In this document: positions 8,450-16,063 of the stretch, one piece after another | Layout of the letters: each line of letters begins with the position of its first letter | How positions within the stretch are numbered: the stretch's first letter is position 1 | NCBI GenBank assembly: GCA_002345925.1 | Contig: DDWM01000049.1 | Location: 118,901-178,871 of the forward strand | Length of the DNA: 59,971 bases | Reading direction: 5' to 3' | Source of the DNA: Actinobacteria bacterium UBA2286 | GTDB lineage: Bacteria > Actinomycetota > Coriobacteriia > Anaerosomatales > Anaerosomataceae | Made by a program: the position numbers and the translations under genes | Notes under the pieces: model-generated | What the model was told of the DNA's origin: nothing | The model's input: only the letters and a program-made list of their open reading frames with translations | Databases searched by the model: none

Positions 8450-8633
8450 GGCGCGCCTCCTGTGGGTTGACGGCGAGGAGATCGCCGCGTCGAAACGCGA
8501 CGCTGCAGCGGAAGCACGCCCAGTAGGGAGGCACGCTTCGCATCCAGTTCCGCGTGTAGAGCGCCTCAAGTCCGGTACCGCAGCGCGGACACGCTGGTCT
8601 AGCGGCTTCAGGCGGCTGGGAGTAGATCGCCAC
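8442..8633 (-). CDS. Small zinc-ribbon protein
   Basis: A 63-aa protein starting at GTG 8633, with AGGAGG 7 nt upstream. Four cysteines (C15, C18, C40, C43) form a CxxC-x21-CxxC ribbon. Overlaps the following SWIM gene by 8 bp. Likely a DNA- or RNA-binding accessory protein of the element; no specific family recognised. Confidence 0.6.
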   Translation of the reverse strand: MAIYSQPPEAARPACPRCGTGLEALYTRNWMRSVPPYWACFRCSVAFRRGDLLAVNPQEARRD

Positions 8634-8644
8634 GCCAACACCTC

Positions 8645-8815
8645 CTACGCCGTCTTAGCCAGCGTTTGGCACGCTCTGGGGCGTGTTCCGCAGTCGTGGC
8701 ACGTCGACCGCCAGACTCGTACGGACAGAGGACGATAGCTCCTACCCAGTACGGCTGTGGTGGGGTGGGGGTGGTACCCCAGGGTCGTCTGGCTTGAGCG
8801 ACTACTCGTGCGCAT
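8645..8815 (-). CDS. Possible small CxxC protein (56 aa)
   Basis: Start ATG 8815 overlaps the end of the upstream gene (stop at 8802) and is preceded by AGGTGA at a good distance, suggesting coupling. The C-terminus carries a single CHDC pair. Arginine/serine-rich composition is also what a frame-shadow would give, so this is uncertain. Confidence 0.35.
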   Translation of the reverse strand: MRTSSRSSQTTLGYHPHPTTAVLGRSYRPLSVRVWRSTCHDCGTRPRACQTLAKTA

Positions 8816-9704
8816 CGATCTCACCTGCCGCAGCGAGACGCCTTGCATGCAGCGCGTCCTCTGGGTCTTCGCGCCACTGCTTCACGCCACTTATGCTGCC
8901 AGCCCGGGATACCTCTTGGTGGACCACGGTGGGTATGGGCCGCTCGTATACCTCGAAGTCGGATGGTTCAGGATGGGCGCGTAGCCTCGCGCCGAGGGCA
9001 AGCAGCTTGCCCCAGCGTCCGCCCGCACCCTTCGCTTGCCATGCCTCCCACACTCGACGGCGGTGGGCGTCGCCCGGGTCGCAACAAAGCGCGAGTAGCC
9101 AGTCACCCGGCTTCGAGTCATCACCAGAAGTCGTGCGCTTACCTATCGGCATCGGCAGCATCTCCGCCGCGCGCGCGAGAACAGGAAGAAGTCGGTCGAG
9201 TTCCGCTTCGTGTTCTCGGGCGGCGAGCCATGCCTCCATCGCCTGTTTCGGGACACGGTTGCGGACAAGAGCGTCGGCGGGTGCCTGGATGTCCACGAGT
9301 TCTGCGCACGCCGTCAGTTTCGCGGCTGCCGTATCGAAGTCCGAGGCGAGCTTCGCGTACGCGGGCTTCGCGCCTTCGCGCTCCCACGTCGAGACCAATG
9401 CGGTCTTTACGCGGTTTGCGATCACGTTCTTGATCTCAGTGACGTTCCCGCTTTGTGCGACGACAACCGTTATCAGAAGATCGGGAACATCGTCGGCACG
9501 ACCTTCAGCGATCGCCTCGGCGAGTCGCTCCCTTGCGGAGCCTGGGTCGAGGTTGACTGCGTCCCATGCGGCGCGGATGCGTCCGAGCTTCTTCGGCATA
9601 GGCGCGCCGTACCGACCGAGTTCATCGATGTGATCCAGGAATGCCCTCACATCGCCAATACGACCGCCCCAAACGCTTGCTTCAGACCTGAGGTTCACTG
9701 ACAT
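8802..9704 (-). CDS. Hypothetical element protein (300 aa)
   Basis: No family recognised. I start it at ATG 9704 (AAAGGAAC upstream), 23 bp inside the 3' end of the replication-type gene. An in-frame ATG further upstream lies in a poorly coding stretch. The protein is mostly alpha-helical and rich in Ala, Arg and Glu, with no membrane segments or obvious catalytic motif. A central segment (GNVTEIKNVIANRVKTALVS) and a Trp-rich segment (GDWLLALCCDPGDAHRR) look like folded-domain cores. Its place directly after the replication-type gene suggests a DNA-transaction role, but this is context only. Confidence 0.6.
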   Translation of the reverse strand: MSVNLRSEASVWGGRIGDVRAFLDHIDELGRYGAPMPKKLGRIRAAWDAVNLDPGSARERLAEAIAEGRADDVPDLLITVVVAQSGNVTEIKNVIANRVKTALVSTWEREGAKPAYAKLASDFDTAAAKLTACAELVDIQAPADALVRNRVPKQAMEAWLAAREHEAELDRLLPVLARAAEMLPMPIGKRTTSGDDSKPGDWLLALCCDPGDAHRRRVWEAWQAKGAGGRWGKLLALGARLRAHPEPSDFEVYERPIPTVVHQEVSRAGSISGVKQWREDPEDALHARRLAAAGEIDAHE

Positions 9705-10482
9705 TTGAGTTCCTTTCGTTGTCCATGCCTGTGTTTCCAAGGCGTGTGTGCACTTCCGTTCTCCACGACATCCCTGGGCGAGCCGAACGTGACACCATGT
9801 CGGAGACTTCTCGTTGCCAGTCTTCACCCGAGGCGTGGGGTGCTAGTGCCTGGAGCTCACTGGCTGTTAGGCTCTGGTTCGACCACTCGCGAATCAGTGA
9901 GGCGCACTCCTCTAGAACCAAGGAGTCGACTGTCGAACCCATACCGAGTGCATCCTCTTCACTGGCTGCTTGCAGCCTGTTATCTGTCTGATGGCTGGCT
10001 GGCAGCAGCGTGTTCGCTGGCTCGTTAAGTTCCTTCTTTTCATTGATTGAGTTCAGTTCAAGGTCTTGAGGCGGCCACGCGTAAGTGCCGCTGCCTGTTC
10101 GTTGCGGTGCATCGTCGGGTGTGAATCCGATCCACGAAGGAAGCGGGACCATTCGCGGCGCGAGCCAACGCGTCAAGCTCGCTTGCCAGCGCGGGAAGTC
10201 GGGCAGGAACGCGTACTCGCGGTCGCCGATCGTGTAAGGGATAACCCGCCCGCTCGCAACGAGGGCGTTCATATCTTCTTGAACATCCTGGATCGATGAG
10301 GTCTCGTACGGAAGGATGATCGCGCGAAACATCGCAGGTGACCCCCACGGCAGACAGCCACTGTCCTCTGCGAGTGCCATCAGCCCGAGAAACAGGAATC
10401 GGCGAGGCAGGGGGTCGAGATCGTCCGCAACGAAGACATCCGGATTGATCATTCGACGACGGAGCCCGGTCGCCGCGCTCAC
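9682..10482 (-). CDS. Phage/ICE replication-type protein
   Basis: A 266-aa protein starting at GTG 10482, which overlaps the stop of the preceding gene (GTGA). The N-terminus (RRMINPDVFVADDLDPLP then RRFLFLGLMALAEDSG) matches the conserved opening of phage replication-initiation proteins with a winged-helix/DnaD-like N-terminal domain. The middle (140-190) is a low-complexity linker, followed by a short helical C-terminal domain. In related elements such proteins sit between the Xis-like regulator and int, as here. The assignment rests on the N-terminal pattern and context. Confidence 0.6.
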   Translation of the reverse strand: MSAATGLRRRMINPDVFVADDLDPLPRRFLFLGLMALAEDSGCLPWGSPAMFRAIILPYETSSIQDVQEDMNALVASGRVIPYTIGDREYAFLPDFPRWQASLTRWLAPRMVPLPSWIGFTPDDAPQRTGSGTYAWPPQDLELNSINEKKELNEPANTLLPASHQTDNRLQAASEEDALGMGSTVDSLVLEECASLIREWSNQSLTASELQALAPHASGEDWQREVSDMVSRSARPGMSWRTEVHTRLGNTGMDNERNSNVSEPQV

Positions 10483-10784
10483 TTCTCGGTCCCGCTCTCG
10501 TCGTCGACGGGTATAACGCTCCCGTCGCGGACGCCAAACTCGTGCGACAGCAGCTCGTTGATTTCGTGCTTGCCGAGAATCGAACGCACCGCCTGTTTCG
10601 AGGCGTCATCCAGCGCAAGGGCGCGATTGAGCGCAGCGTGCAGTTCGCTGATGGGACGCGGGTCGTACATGGCGTCTGGATCGCTGGCCGCTCTTGACTC
10701 GAATTCCCGCCGCAAGATGTCGGTCACTTCGGAGCTATGCCGCGTGAGCGACCATGGCGCGTTGGCGTATTGGCTACTGGTCAT
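10479..10784 (-). CDS. Hypothetical element protein (101 aa)
   Basis: Start ATG 10784 lies inside the 3' end of the HTH gene (stop 10774), and the stop overlaps the next gene's GTG. Helical, charged, no known motif. The in-frame upstream extension would start before the HTH gene stop and lacks an RBS. A small early-operon protein of unknown role. Confidence 0.55.
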   Translation of the reverse strand: MTSSQYANAPWSLTRHSSEVTDILRREFESRAASDPDAMYDPRPISELHAALNRALALDDASKQAVRSILGKHEINELLSHEFGVRDGSVIPVDDESGTEK

Positions 10785-10980
10785 CGGAGGTCTGTCCTGC
10801 AGTAACGCTCGAAAGATACCGAGCGATCTCCTCCGCACTGATGAGCGGCTTTGCGCCGATGTAGCACCTCTTCAGTTTCCGCTCGGCACAGAGCTTGTAG
10901 AGCATTGTTCGCTTCACGCCCAGCATCGACGCCGCCTCACTCATTGGGTACAGCAGACGCGCCTGCGGTTCTCGCACCAT
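10774..10980 (-). CDS. Excisionase-type HTH protein (MerR/AlpA-like HTH_17)
   Basis: A 68-aa DNA-binding protein: PMSEAASMLGVKRTMLYKL forms the helix-turn-helix and LISAEEIARYL the wing and tail, the classic layout of the helix-turn-helix family that includes excisionases and AlpA regulators. It is the first gene of the minus-strand operon that ends in int. A role as recombination directionality factor, or as the operon's activator, is inferred from this. It is divergent from the 198-aa gene across an intergenic region with inverted-repeat operators. Confidence 0.7.
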   Translation of the reverse strand: MVREPQARLLYPMSEAASMLGVKRTMLYKLCAERKLKRCYIGAKPLISAEEIARYLSSVTAGQTSDDQ

Positions 10981-11051
10981 CTTCGATCCCTCCCGTTCGC
11001 TTCCGTAATGGTTGTGCTCCGTGGTTCGTAAGTGAGCATAGACGTGGTAAA

Positions 11052-11100
11052 GTCACCCCCAGAAGTGACATAGAGGGTTGAGAGAGGTCACCCCAAGTGA
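11052..11100. promoter_or_regulatory. Paired inverted-repeat operators between divergent element genes
   Basis: GTCAC-N8-GTGAC (11052-11069) and TCAC-N5-GTGA (11087-11100) sit between the Xis-like gene and the 198-aa gene. The second overlaps the GTG start codon at 11097. They look like binding sites of an element repressor controlling the lysogeny-type switch. Confidence 0.4.
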
Positions 11101-11693
11101 GCAGAGTGAAGCGCGACAGATCATGGATGGGTAATGCTCGTACCTCAGCGAAAGTTGGCTCCGCCGTAATGCTCGATGGCTACCTCGTGCCGAGAGAAGC
11201 GGACTTCTTCTTCGACGGGGCCGAGGAAGAGTCGGGGCAGTATGCTCCGAACATCGCTGCGAAGTTTCGGGTGCGCGACGGCATCCCTGAGTGCGTCTCG
11301 TTCTGTGTGACAGTCAAGCCAGGCGGTCGTGGAATAAGGGACTGCGATCTCGCGCTGTTCAACCTGGAGAGTCTGACGCGAAACGTCCTACTGAGCCACG
11401 CGCAGAAGGCGATCGAGAGCCAAGTCCCCATGCGCGAGTTGGATCAGATGCGAGCGAGCAACGCGATAGCCAATGCGTCCGCTGCTGCTCGCATCAAGAG
11501 GGTCGCGCGGGTGTACCTCGAGAACGCGAGCACCGGCGCGCCGAGAATGGCTGTTGCCGACAGCTTTGGTTTCGATCCTCGCCACGCATCCCGATTGATC
11601 GCCGACGCTAGGCTCGCAGGTCTGATTCCCCCGCTCGGGGCGTCGGACGAGGAGCTGGCAAGTGCGCTCGAGGCGATCAAGCAGGAGTCATAG
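11097..11693 (+). CDS. Hypothetical element protein with C-terminal HTH-like segment
   Basis: A 198-aa protein starting at GTG 11097, with AGAGAGG about 9 nt upstream. The N-terminal half is strand-rich. The C-terminal segment (ARVYLENASTGAPRMAVADS, then FGFDPRHASRLIADARLAGL) resembles a helix-turn-helix in which a serine/arginine helix would read DNA. Being divergent from the xis-int operon and having an operator-like repeat on its own start codon, it may be the element's regulator, but no family is recognised. Confidence 0.6.
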   Translation: MSRVKRDRSWMGNARTSAKVGSAVMLDGYLVPREADFFFDGAEEESGQYAPNIAAKFRVRDGIPECVSFCVTVKPGGRGIRDCDLALFNLESLTRNVLLSHAQKAIESQVPMRELDQMRASNAIANASAAARIKRVARVYLENASTGAPRMAVADSFGFDPRHASRLIADARLAGLIPPLGASDEELASALEAIKQES

Positions 11694-11818
11694 AAGCAAT
11701 AGCATCGACGTGAGGGTGTCAGACCGCACCTGTAACCTGGCTGTGAGCTGCTTGCCCGGCATCGCGATTACACGTACCGTGTGAGTCGCCGAGAGTACGC
11801 GTCGTGAGGGGGACGATC

Positions 11819-12730
11819 GTGGCGATTCCCGACTACCAGACTTTGATGCTTCCGCTGCTAGAGTTCGCCGCTGACCGACAGGAGCATTCACTCCGCGAGG
11901 CGATCGACGGACTTGCGCTGCATTTCAGCCTCACGGATGAGGAGCAGAAACAACTGCTTCCTAGTGGACAGCAGGCGATGTTCGACAACCGTGTCGGCTG
12001 GGCGCGGACATACCTCAAGAAGGCCGGGCTTCTCAACGACACGCGGCGCAGTCACTTTTGCATCACAGACCGTGGGATCGAAGTGCTCGCGGAGAACCCA
12101 ACCAGCATCGGCGTGAAGTTCCTCGATCGCTTCGAGGAGTTCCAGGAGTTCAGGCCGCTGAAGGGCACTCGAAGGGGTGTATCGCATGCGCCAGAGCGCG
12201 TTACCGACGTCGAGACCACGCCGGAAGAGGCTCTAGAGTCAGCGTACGGGCATCTTCGGGACAGTCTCGCAAGTGACCTTCTCCAACAGGTGAAAGCGGC
12301 ATCTCCGAGCATGTTCGAGAGGCTGGTTGTCGAGCTTCTCGTCAAGATGGGCTACGGCGGTAGTCGGCAGGATGCGGGGCAAGCCGTTGGGCGAAGCGGC
12401 GACGAGGGAATCGACGGCATCATCAAGGAAGATCGTCTCGGACTCGACGTGATCTACCTCCAAGCCAAGCGATGGGAGTCGAGCGTCGGACGCCCGGAGG
12501 TTCAGAAGTTCGCTGGAGCCCTTCAAGGGCAGCGCGCTCGTAAGGGCATCATGATAACGACCTCGGCATTCACGCCGGACGCTCGCGCCTTTGTCGAGAA
12601 GATCGAAAGCAAGATCGTCCTGATCGGCGGTCAGGAGCTTGCCGAGCTGATGATGGATCACGATCTCGGCGTTAGTCCTATGGCGAGGTACGAAGTGAAG
12701 AAGCTCGACACGGACTACTTCACGGAGTAA
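11819..12730 (+). CDS. mrr: Mrr-type restriction endonuclease
   Basis: Predicted type IV restriction enzyme acting on modified DNA. The N-terminal Mrr_N winged-helix-like domain (IPDYQTLMLPLLEFAAD ... GWARTYLKKAGLL ... ITDRGIEVL) is followed by a C-terminal Mrr_cat PD-(D/E)xK domain: FERLVVELLVKMGYGG, GDEGIDG (catalytic Asp) and YLQAKRW (the Q-x-K pair). The GTG at 11819 has GAGGGGG 7 nt upstream and gives a normal N-terminus (303 aa); a GTG five codons earlier is possible. Carried by the element as cargo, next to the HNH gene. Nuclease residues are intact. Confidence 0.88.
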   Translation: MAIPDYQTLMLPLLEFAADRQEHSLREAIDGLALHFSLTDEEQKQLLPSGQQAMFDNRVGWARTYLKKAGLLNDTRRSHFCITDRGIEVLAENPTSIGVKFLDRFEEFQEFRPLKGTRRGVSHAPERVTDVETTPEEALESAYGHLRDSLASDLLQQVKAASPSMFERLVVELLVKMGYGGSRQDAGQAVGRSGDEGIDGIIKEDRLGLDVIYLQAKRWESSVGRPEVQKFAGALQGQRARKGIMITTSAFTPDARAFVEKIESKIVLIGGQELAELMMDHDLGVSPMARYEVKKLDTDYFTE

Positions 12731-12803
12731 GGCACCCAACTTCACTTGTGGTTCTCGGAGACTAGATTCAATCACTAGGGCTGTAAGCGATGTCCGGAGG
12801 TGG

Positions 12804-14366
12804 GTGTTGGCGCGAGCAGCGAGCGAGACGTGCCAACCCGAACGCACTTGCTCGGTCGAGGGCTGCGATCGCGCCGTGGCGGCGCGTGGCATGTGTCGCA
12901 AGCACTATGCAACCTGGCGCAATCATCGCGACCCAGACACCACTACGCGTTCCCGAAAGTCCCAGGCGTGCAGCATTCCCGGTTGTACCAACGCACACTA
13001 TGGCCGGGGCTATTGCGCGAAGCACTGGGCTCGCTGGAGAAGGCATGGTGACCCGCTTGCGGGTGCATCTCCACAGCGTGAGCCGCAGGTCCGATTGCCA
13101 TACCCGTCGGAAATGCGGGAGAAGAACCCGAAGAATGAAGTCACAAGGCACGTGGGCTGTTCTGTCGAGGGTTGCGAGCGTCCTCATCGTGCGCGAGGTT
13201 ACTGTGCAATGCATTACGTTCGTGTGATGAAGACAGGCGAGCCAGGGTCTGTGAACCCAGCACCGGGACGCAGGTGCCGAGTGAACGACCCGGTTTGTAG
13301 CGTAGAGGACTGCGGCAAACCCTCACGTGCACTCGGCCTGTGTACGAGCCATTATGCGAAGTTGCGCGCCTACGGCGACCCCACAGGGACGCCTACGCCT
13401 CGCGTCAAAGCCACCTGCTCCGTCAGCGGCTGCGTCAATCCGCATGCCGCCAAGGGATACTGCGCCGCACATTACTCCAGCTGGAGGAAGTACGGAGACC
13501 CGCTTGCGGCCATGCCCCGTGCAGCGCGAGACTACGATGACCAGGGGACTCCCTGTGTAGTTGAGGGATGTAGCGGACGAGCCGGTGTCCCCGGCACTGC
13601 GAGGGGCATGTGCTCCATGCACTACGCCCGTTGGCAGCGGACAGGTAACCCCCTAACAACAAAGACCGATCTCAAACGCGTGAACACCGTATGCACGGTT
13701 GATGGCTGTGGGAAGGCGGCCTGGGCGAGGGGTCTCTGTGGAATGCATCTCCACAGGCTGAAGGCCACTGGAACAGTTGGGAGTCCGAATCCAACGACCT
13801 ATCCCGTCAGCGGTTTGTGTTCTGTCGAGGGTTGCTCGCGGGCTGTACGGCACGGGAGAACGAGTCTGTGCGAGTCGCATCAGCGGCGGCTCGATCTATA
13901 CGGCAACCCTCTGGCTGAAGCACCTCCGCTGCGGCGCAGGTACTGCACGGTTGAGGGATGCCATGAGCACCATTTGGCTCTTGGGCTCTGCCGTCGGCAC
14001 TACGCCAGTCTTGTAGTAGGACCGCGGCGCGAACGGGCTCTCAACGACGCGCCCGGTGAGTGGACGACTGAAAGGGTGCGAGCGCGAATGGCCTACTGGG
14101 GTTGGCGTTGTTACATATGCGGCGGTGAGTTCGAGGCCGTCGATCATGTGAAGCCCCTTCGTAGAGGTGGTTCGAACTGGCCTGCCAATCTCCGCCCTAT
14201 CTGCCGCACATGCAACTCTCGAAAGAGTGACCACTGGGAGGGTGTTGCGAATCTCGCCGACCTGAGCCAAGCAATCCGAAATCGCGAGGCACCCATCCGC
14301 CGGGAGGGCGCATTGCCGAAAGTGCGCGATAACCTCGGACACCCTGGCGACGCCCCTAGGGTATAG
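12804..14366 (+). CDS. HNH endonuclease with nine tandem Cys3-His zinc-knuckle repeats
   Basis: A 520-aa protein. Residues about 16-400 hold nine imperfect repeats of about 35 aa with the pattern C-x4-C-x(8-14)-C-x2-H, followed by a basic segment ending in G-(D/N)-P. The first has C16, C21, C31, H34 and reads CSVEGC...ARGMCRKHY. The C-terminus is an HNH nuclease: CYIC at 436-439, DH at 447-448, then N-LRPIC-x2-CN. The repeats probably bind zinc and nucleic acid; the HNH cuts. Start GTG 12804, or TTG 12807, behind GGAGG. It is the last gene of the element, and its stop codon lies within an arm-type motif. Target unknown. Confidence 0.8.
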   Translation: MLARAASETCQPERTCSVEGCDRAVAARGMCRKHYATWRNHRDPDTTTRSRKSQACSIPGCTNAHYGRGYCAKHWARWRRHGDPLAGASPQREPQVRLPYPSEMREKNPKNEVTRHVGCSVEGCERPHRARGYCAMHYVRVMKTGEPGSVNPAPGRRCRVNDPVCSVEDCGKPSRALGLCTSHYAKLRAYGDPTGTPTPRVKATCSVSGCVNPHAAKGYCAAHYSSWRKYGDPLAAMPRAARDYDDQGTPCVVEGCSGRAGVPGTARGMCSMHYARWQRTGNPLTTKTDLKRVNTVCTVDGCGKAAWARGLCGMHLHRLKATGTVGSPNPTTYPVSGLCSVEGCSRAVRHGRTSLCESHQRRLDLYGNPLAEAPPLRRRYCTVEGCHEHHLALGLCRRHYASLVVGPRRERALNDAPGEWTTERVRARMAYWGWRCYICGGEFEAVDHVKPLRRGGSNWPANLRPICRTCNSRKSDHWEGVANLADLSQAIRNREAPIRREGALPKVRDNLGHPGDAPRV

Positions 14367-14405
14367 CCGCATGTATAGCCACCGCCACAGGATCCGTGGC
14401 TATAC
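14361..14405. promoter_or_regulatory. Candidate integrase arm-type sites, right end
   Basis: GTATAGCC at 14361-14368 and 14373-14380 (12-bp phasing, as at the left end), plus an inverted copy GGCTATAC at 14398-14405. The longer form GTATAGCCAC (14373-14382) and its complement (14396-14405) make a 10-bp inverted repeat with a 13-bp spacer. Confidence 0.55.
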
Positions 14406-14488
14406 GCGAGCGTTCGTAGGCGTCTCGACAAACTCACTAGCTGCGGGATCTGTACGCCAGCGAACATCAGCGACGCGCTTGCGCATTT

Positions 14489-14533
14489 CTGGGGGTCAAG
14501 GGGTCGCAGGTTCAAATCCTGTCAGCCCGACCA
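14489..14533 (+). repeat. attR: 45-bp copy of the tRNA-Pro 3' end
   Basis: Identical to 5204-5248 and preceded by unrelated sequence, so it is a partial, non-functional tRNA copy that marks the right end of the element. Confidence 0.92.
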
Positions 14534-14574
14534 ACTCTTGACAGGGCAGTCATTCTGACTGCAACTGACGAAGG

Positions 14575-14604
14575 AACGGGACTCCGAAAGGGGTCCCGTT
14601 TCAA
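14575..14604 (+). terminator. Displaced original tRNA-Pro terminator
   Basis: AACGGGAC (14575-14582) pairs with GTCCCGTT (14593-14600), with an inner CC/GG extension around GAAA, then TTTC. It lies 42 bp after attR, where the host tRNA terminator would have stood before integration. Confidence 0.7.
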
Positions 14605-14691
14605 TATTCTGAGTGCGATGGCCGCTCCGCGGTGGCGGATGAGCCGCAATACTGGCAGGATGTGGGGGGCACTCGTCGGGGGAGGAAATTG

Positions 14692-15618
14692 GTGGACGTC
14701 AGAGCTGTATTCGACATTGCGACCGCGGGTGCGACCATTACACTCCCGCTGATAACGATCTGGGGGTGGCGGTACGTATCGAGGCATGAGCGTCGACTCG
14801 CGCTGCTTACTGAGGCTCGCCAAGACGTACTTGCATCACTGAGGCACTACATGGACTACCTCATCGAACTGCGGGCGACATTGCCTGACGACGAGGACAC
14901 TGGGGATTCGGGGACCCAAGCCCTCGACGGGCGTCGAAGCCAGGCAGCGATGCTGGCACTGGAGTCGTTGCGTGACTACGACGCCCTGTTTCCAGAGGCA
15001 CGTCCGATACGAGAAGCCATCATCCAGCATCACGCCTCGCTGTTTGGGCAGGTCGCTGACGCTATACGGGGCGAATACCCGGACAATCGCGACTTGGACG
15101 ACTTCCTAGCCGAGGTGATCGATGCCGTCTGGCTTCTTCGGGTGGCAATCAGCAACGTCGTTACCCAAGATCTACTCATCAGAACGAAGAGGAACTCAGA
15201 TCCAGAAACCCGTTTCGGTCTGGTCTCGGTTTCCCTCGCGGACTACGAAGGCGGCACGGGAGTCGGGTTCATGGCCCGGCTGCGCTCGTGGAGGCGCGCG
15301 GACCGGGTCTGGCTGCTCATCGCAGACAACCACGAGGACTTGGACGGAATGCGGTGGACCTATGTGACCCCCACCTACTGGGACCGCAAGATCGTTAGCA
15401 CTCGTTCCGGTAGCGGGGAGGTGCCGCGACGCGTGGAGATCGATGAGGTTCGTAGTCGCACCCGTCGGAGTGCTCTATACGAGGGGATTGGCGGCGACTT
15501 GGGTGCCATCCACGATTCTGCCCCCAGAGAACCGTATAAGTCGTTGTCGAGAGCCGAGATCCGCCGCTTTGTCGAGGAAGGCGATTTCGTCGACTTCTCC
15601 GAACTTGATCAGACCTGA
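14692..15618 (+). CDS. Hypothetical membrane-anchored protein
   Basis: A 308-aa protein with no recognised family. Start GTG 14692, preceded by GGGGGAGG 7 nt upstream. One N-terminal transmembrane helix (VFDIATAGATITLPLITIWG) is followed by a cytosolic helical domain of about 130 residues (ERRLALLTEARQDVLASLRH ...). A C-terminal domain with strands and several Trp residues (VWLLIADNHEDLDGMRWTYV) closes the protein. It lies between attR and the 30-bp repeat, so it may be a remnant of a further insertion or an accessory gene of the host. The next 92-aa gene follows after 29 bp and may be co-transcribed. Confidence 0.6.
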   Translation: MDVRAVFDIATAGATITLPLITIWGWRYVSRHERRLALLTEARQDVLASLRHYMDYLIELRATLPDDEDTGDSGTQALDGRRSQAAMLALESLRDYDALFPEARPIREAIIQHHASLFGQVADAIRGEYPDNRDLDDFLAEVIDAVWLLRVAISNVVTQDLLIRTKRNSDPETRFGLVSVSLADYEGGTGVGFMARLRSWRRADRVWLLIADNHEDLDGMRWTYVTPTYWDRKIVSTRSGSGEVPRRVEIDEVRSRTRRSALYEGIGGDLGAIHDSAPREPYKSLSRAEIRRFVEEGDFVDFSELDQT

Positions 15619-15647
15619 GCCGAGCTCAACAAGCAGGGAGTCTGCCC

Positions 15648-15926
15648 GTGAATGCTGAGATCTTGCCGACGTCGGTTCCGTCCAATGACGAGTTGTTCGA
15701 ACTCTTCAAGAATGGGGGGGACCTGCGCCTCGACTTGGAGGACGGCAATTCGGTCGTTGTGCATATGTGGCGCATCTCGCGAGAAACGGATTCGGGCAGC
15801 GATTGGATGATCTGGGGACGGAGAGTGGAGGATATGGAATTCCTCTACGTGTACCTGAAGACAGACCCTGTGAACCCTCGCGGACATGTCACCGTTGTAC
15901 CCATGGAGCAGTACTTCGGCGGGTAG
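15648..15926 (+). CDS. Small hypothetical protein (92 aa)
   Basis: GTG start with AGGGAG upstream. Acidic, strand-rich protein with two Trp-containing strands (VVVHMWRIS, DWMIWGRRVEDMEFLYVYL); no membrane segment or signal peptide. Possibly co-transcribed with the membrane-anchored protein upstream. No function assigned. Confidence 0.5.
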   Translation: MNAEILPTSVPSNDELFELFKNGGDLRLDLEDGNSVVVHMWRISRETDSGSDWMIWGRRVEDMEFLYVYLKTDPVNPRGHVTVVPMEQYFGG

Positions 15927-15979
15927 CACCGGCTGAGATGCCAGGCCGCAGCGCGAGTCATTCACTTGACAGTTGCACC

Positions 15980-16009
15980 AGTTACACACGCGTTTACTCA
16001 GTCCGACCA
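15980..16009 (+). repeat. 30-bp direct repeat, left copy
   Basis: Matches 23928-23957 at 26 of 30 positions and ends in AGTCCGACCA, close to the tRNA-Pro acceptor end (CAGCCCGACCA). Like the tRNA, it is followed within about 10 bp by a rho-independent terminator. Confidence 0.6.
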
Positions 16010-16018
16010 CGCACACAG

Positions 16019-16063
16019 AAACGCCCCTTTGGCGTCCATTTCAAGGACGCTGAAGGGGCGTTT
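16019..16063 (+). terminator. Strong rho-independent terminator
   Basis: AAACGCCCCTT (16019-16029) pairs with AAGGGGCGTTT (16053-16063), with a second inner stem GCGTCC/GGACGC. It ends the transcript of the two orphan genes and insulates the downstream cassette. Confidence 0.8.

Noticed and set aside
12846..13998. DNA-level tandem repeat or CRISPR-like array inside the HNH gene
   Set aside because: The periodicity is at protein level (Cys/His spacing); the DNA units are diverged and unequal in length with no spacers.
15980..16009. Degenerate second tRNA gene
   Set aside because: Only the last 10 bases look like an acceptor end; no T-stem pairing or anticodon arm can be drawn, so it is treated as an att-like repeat.
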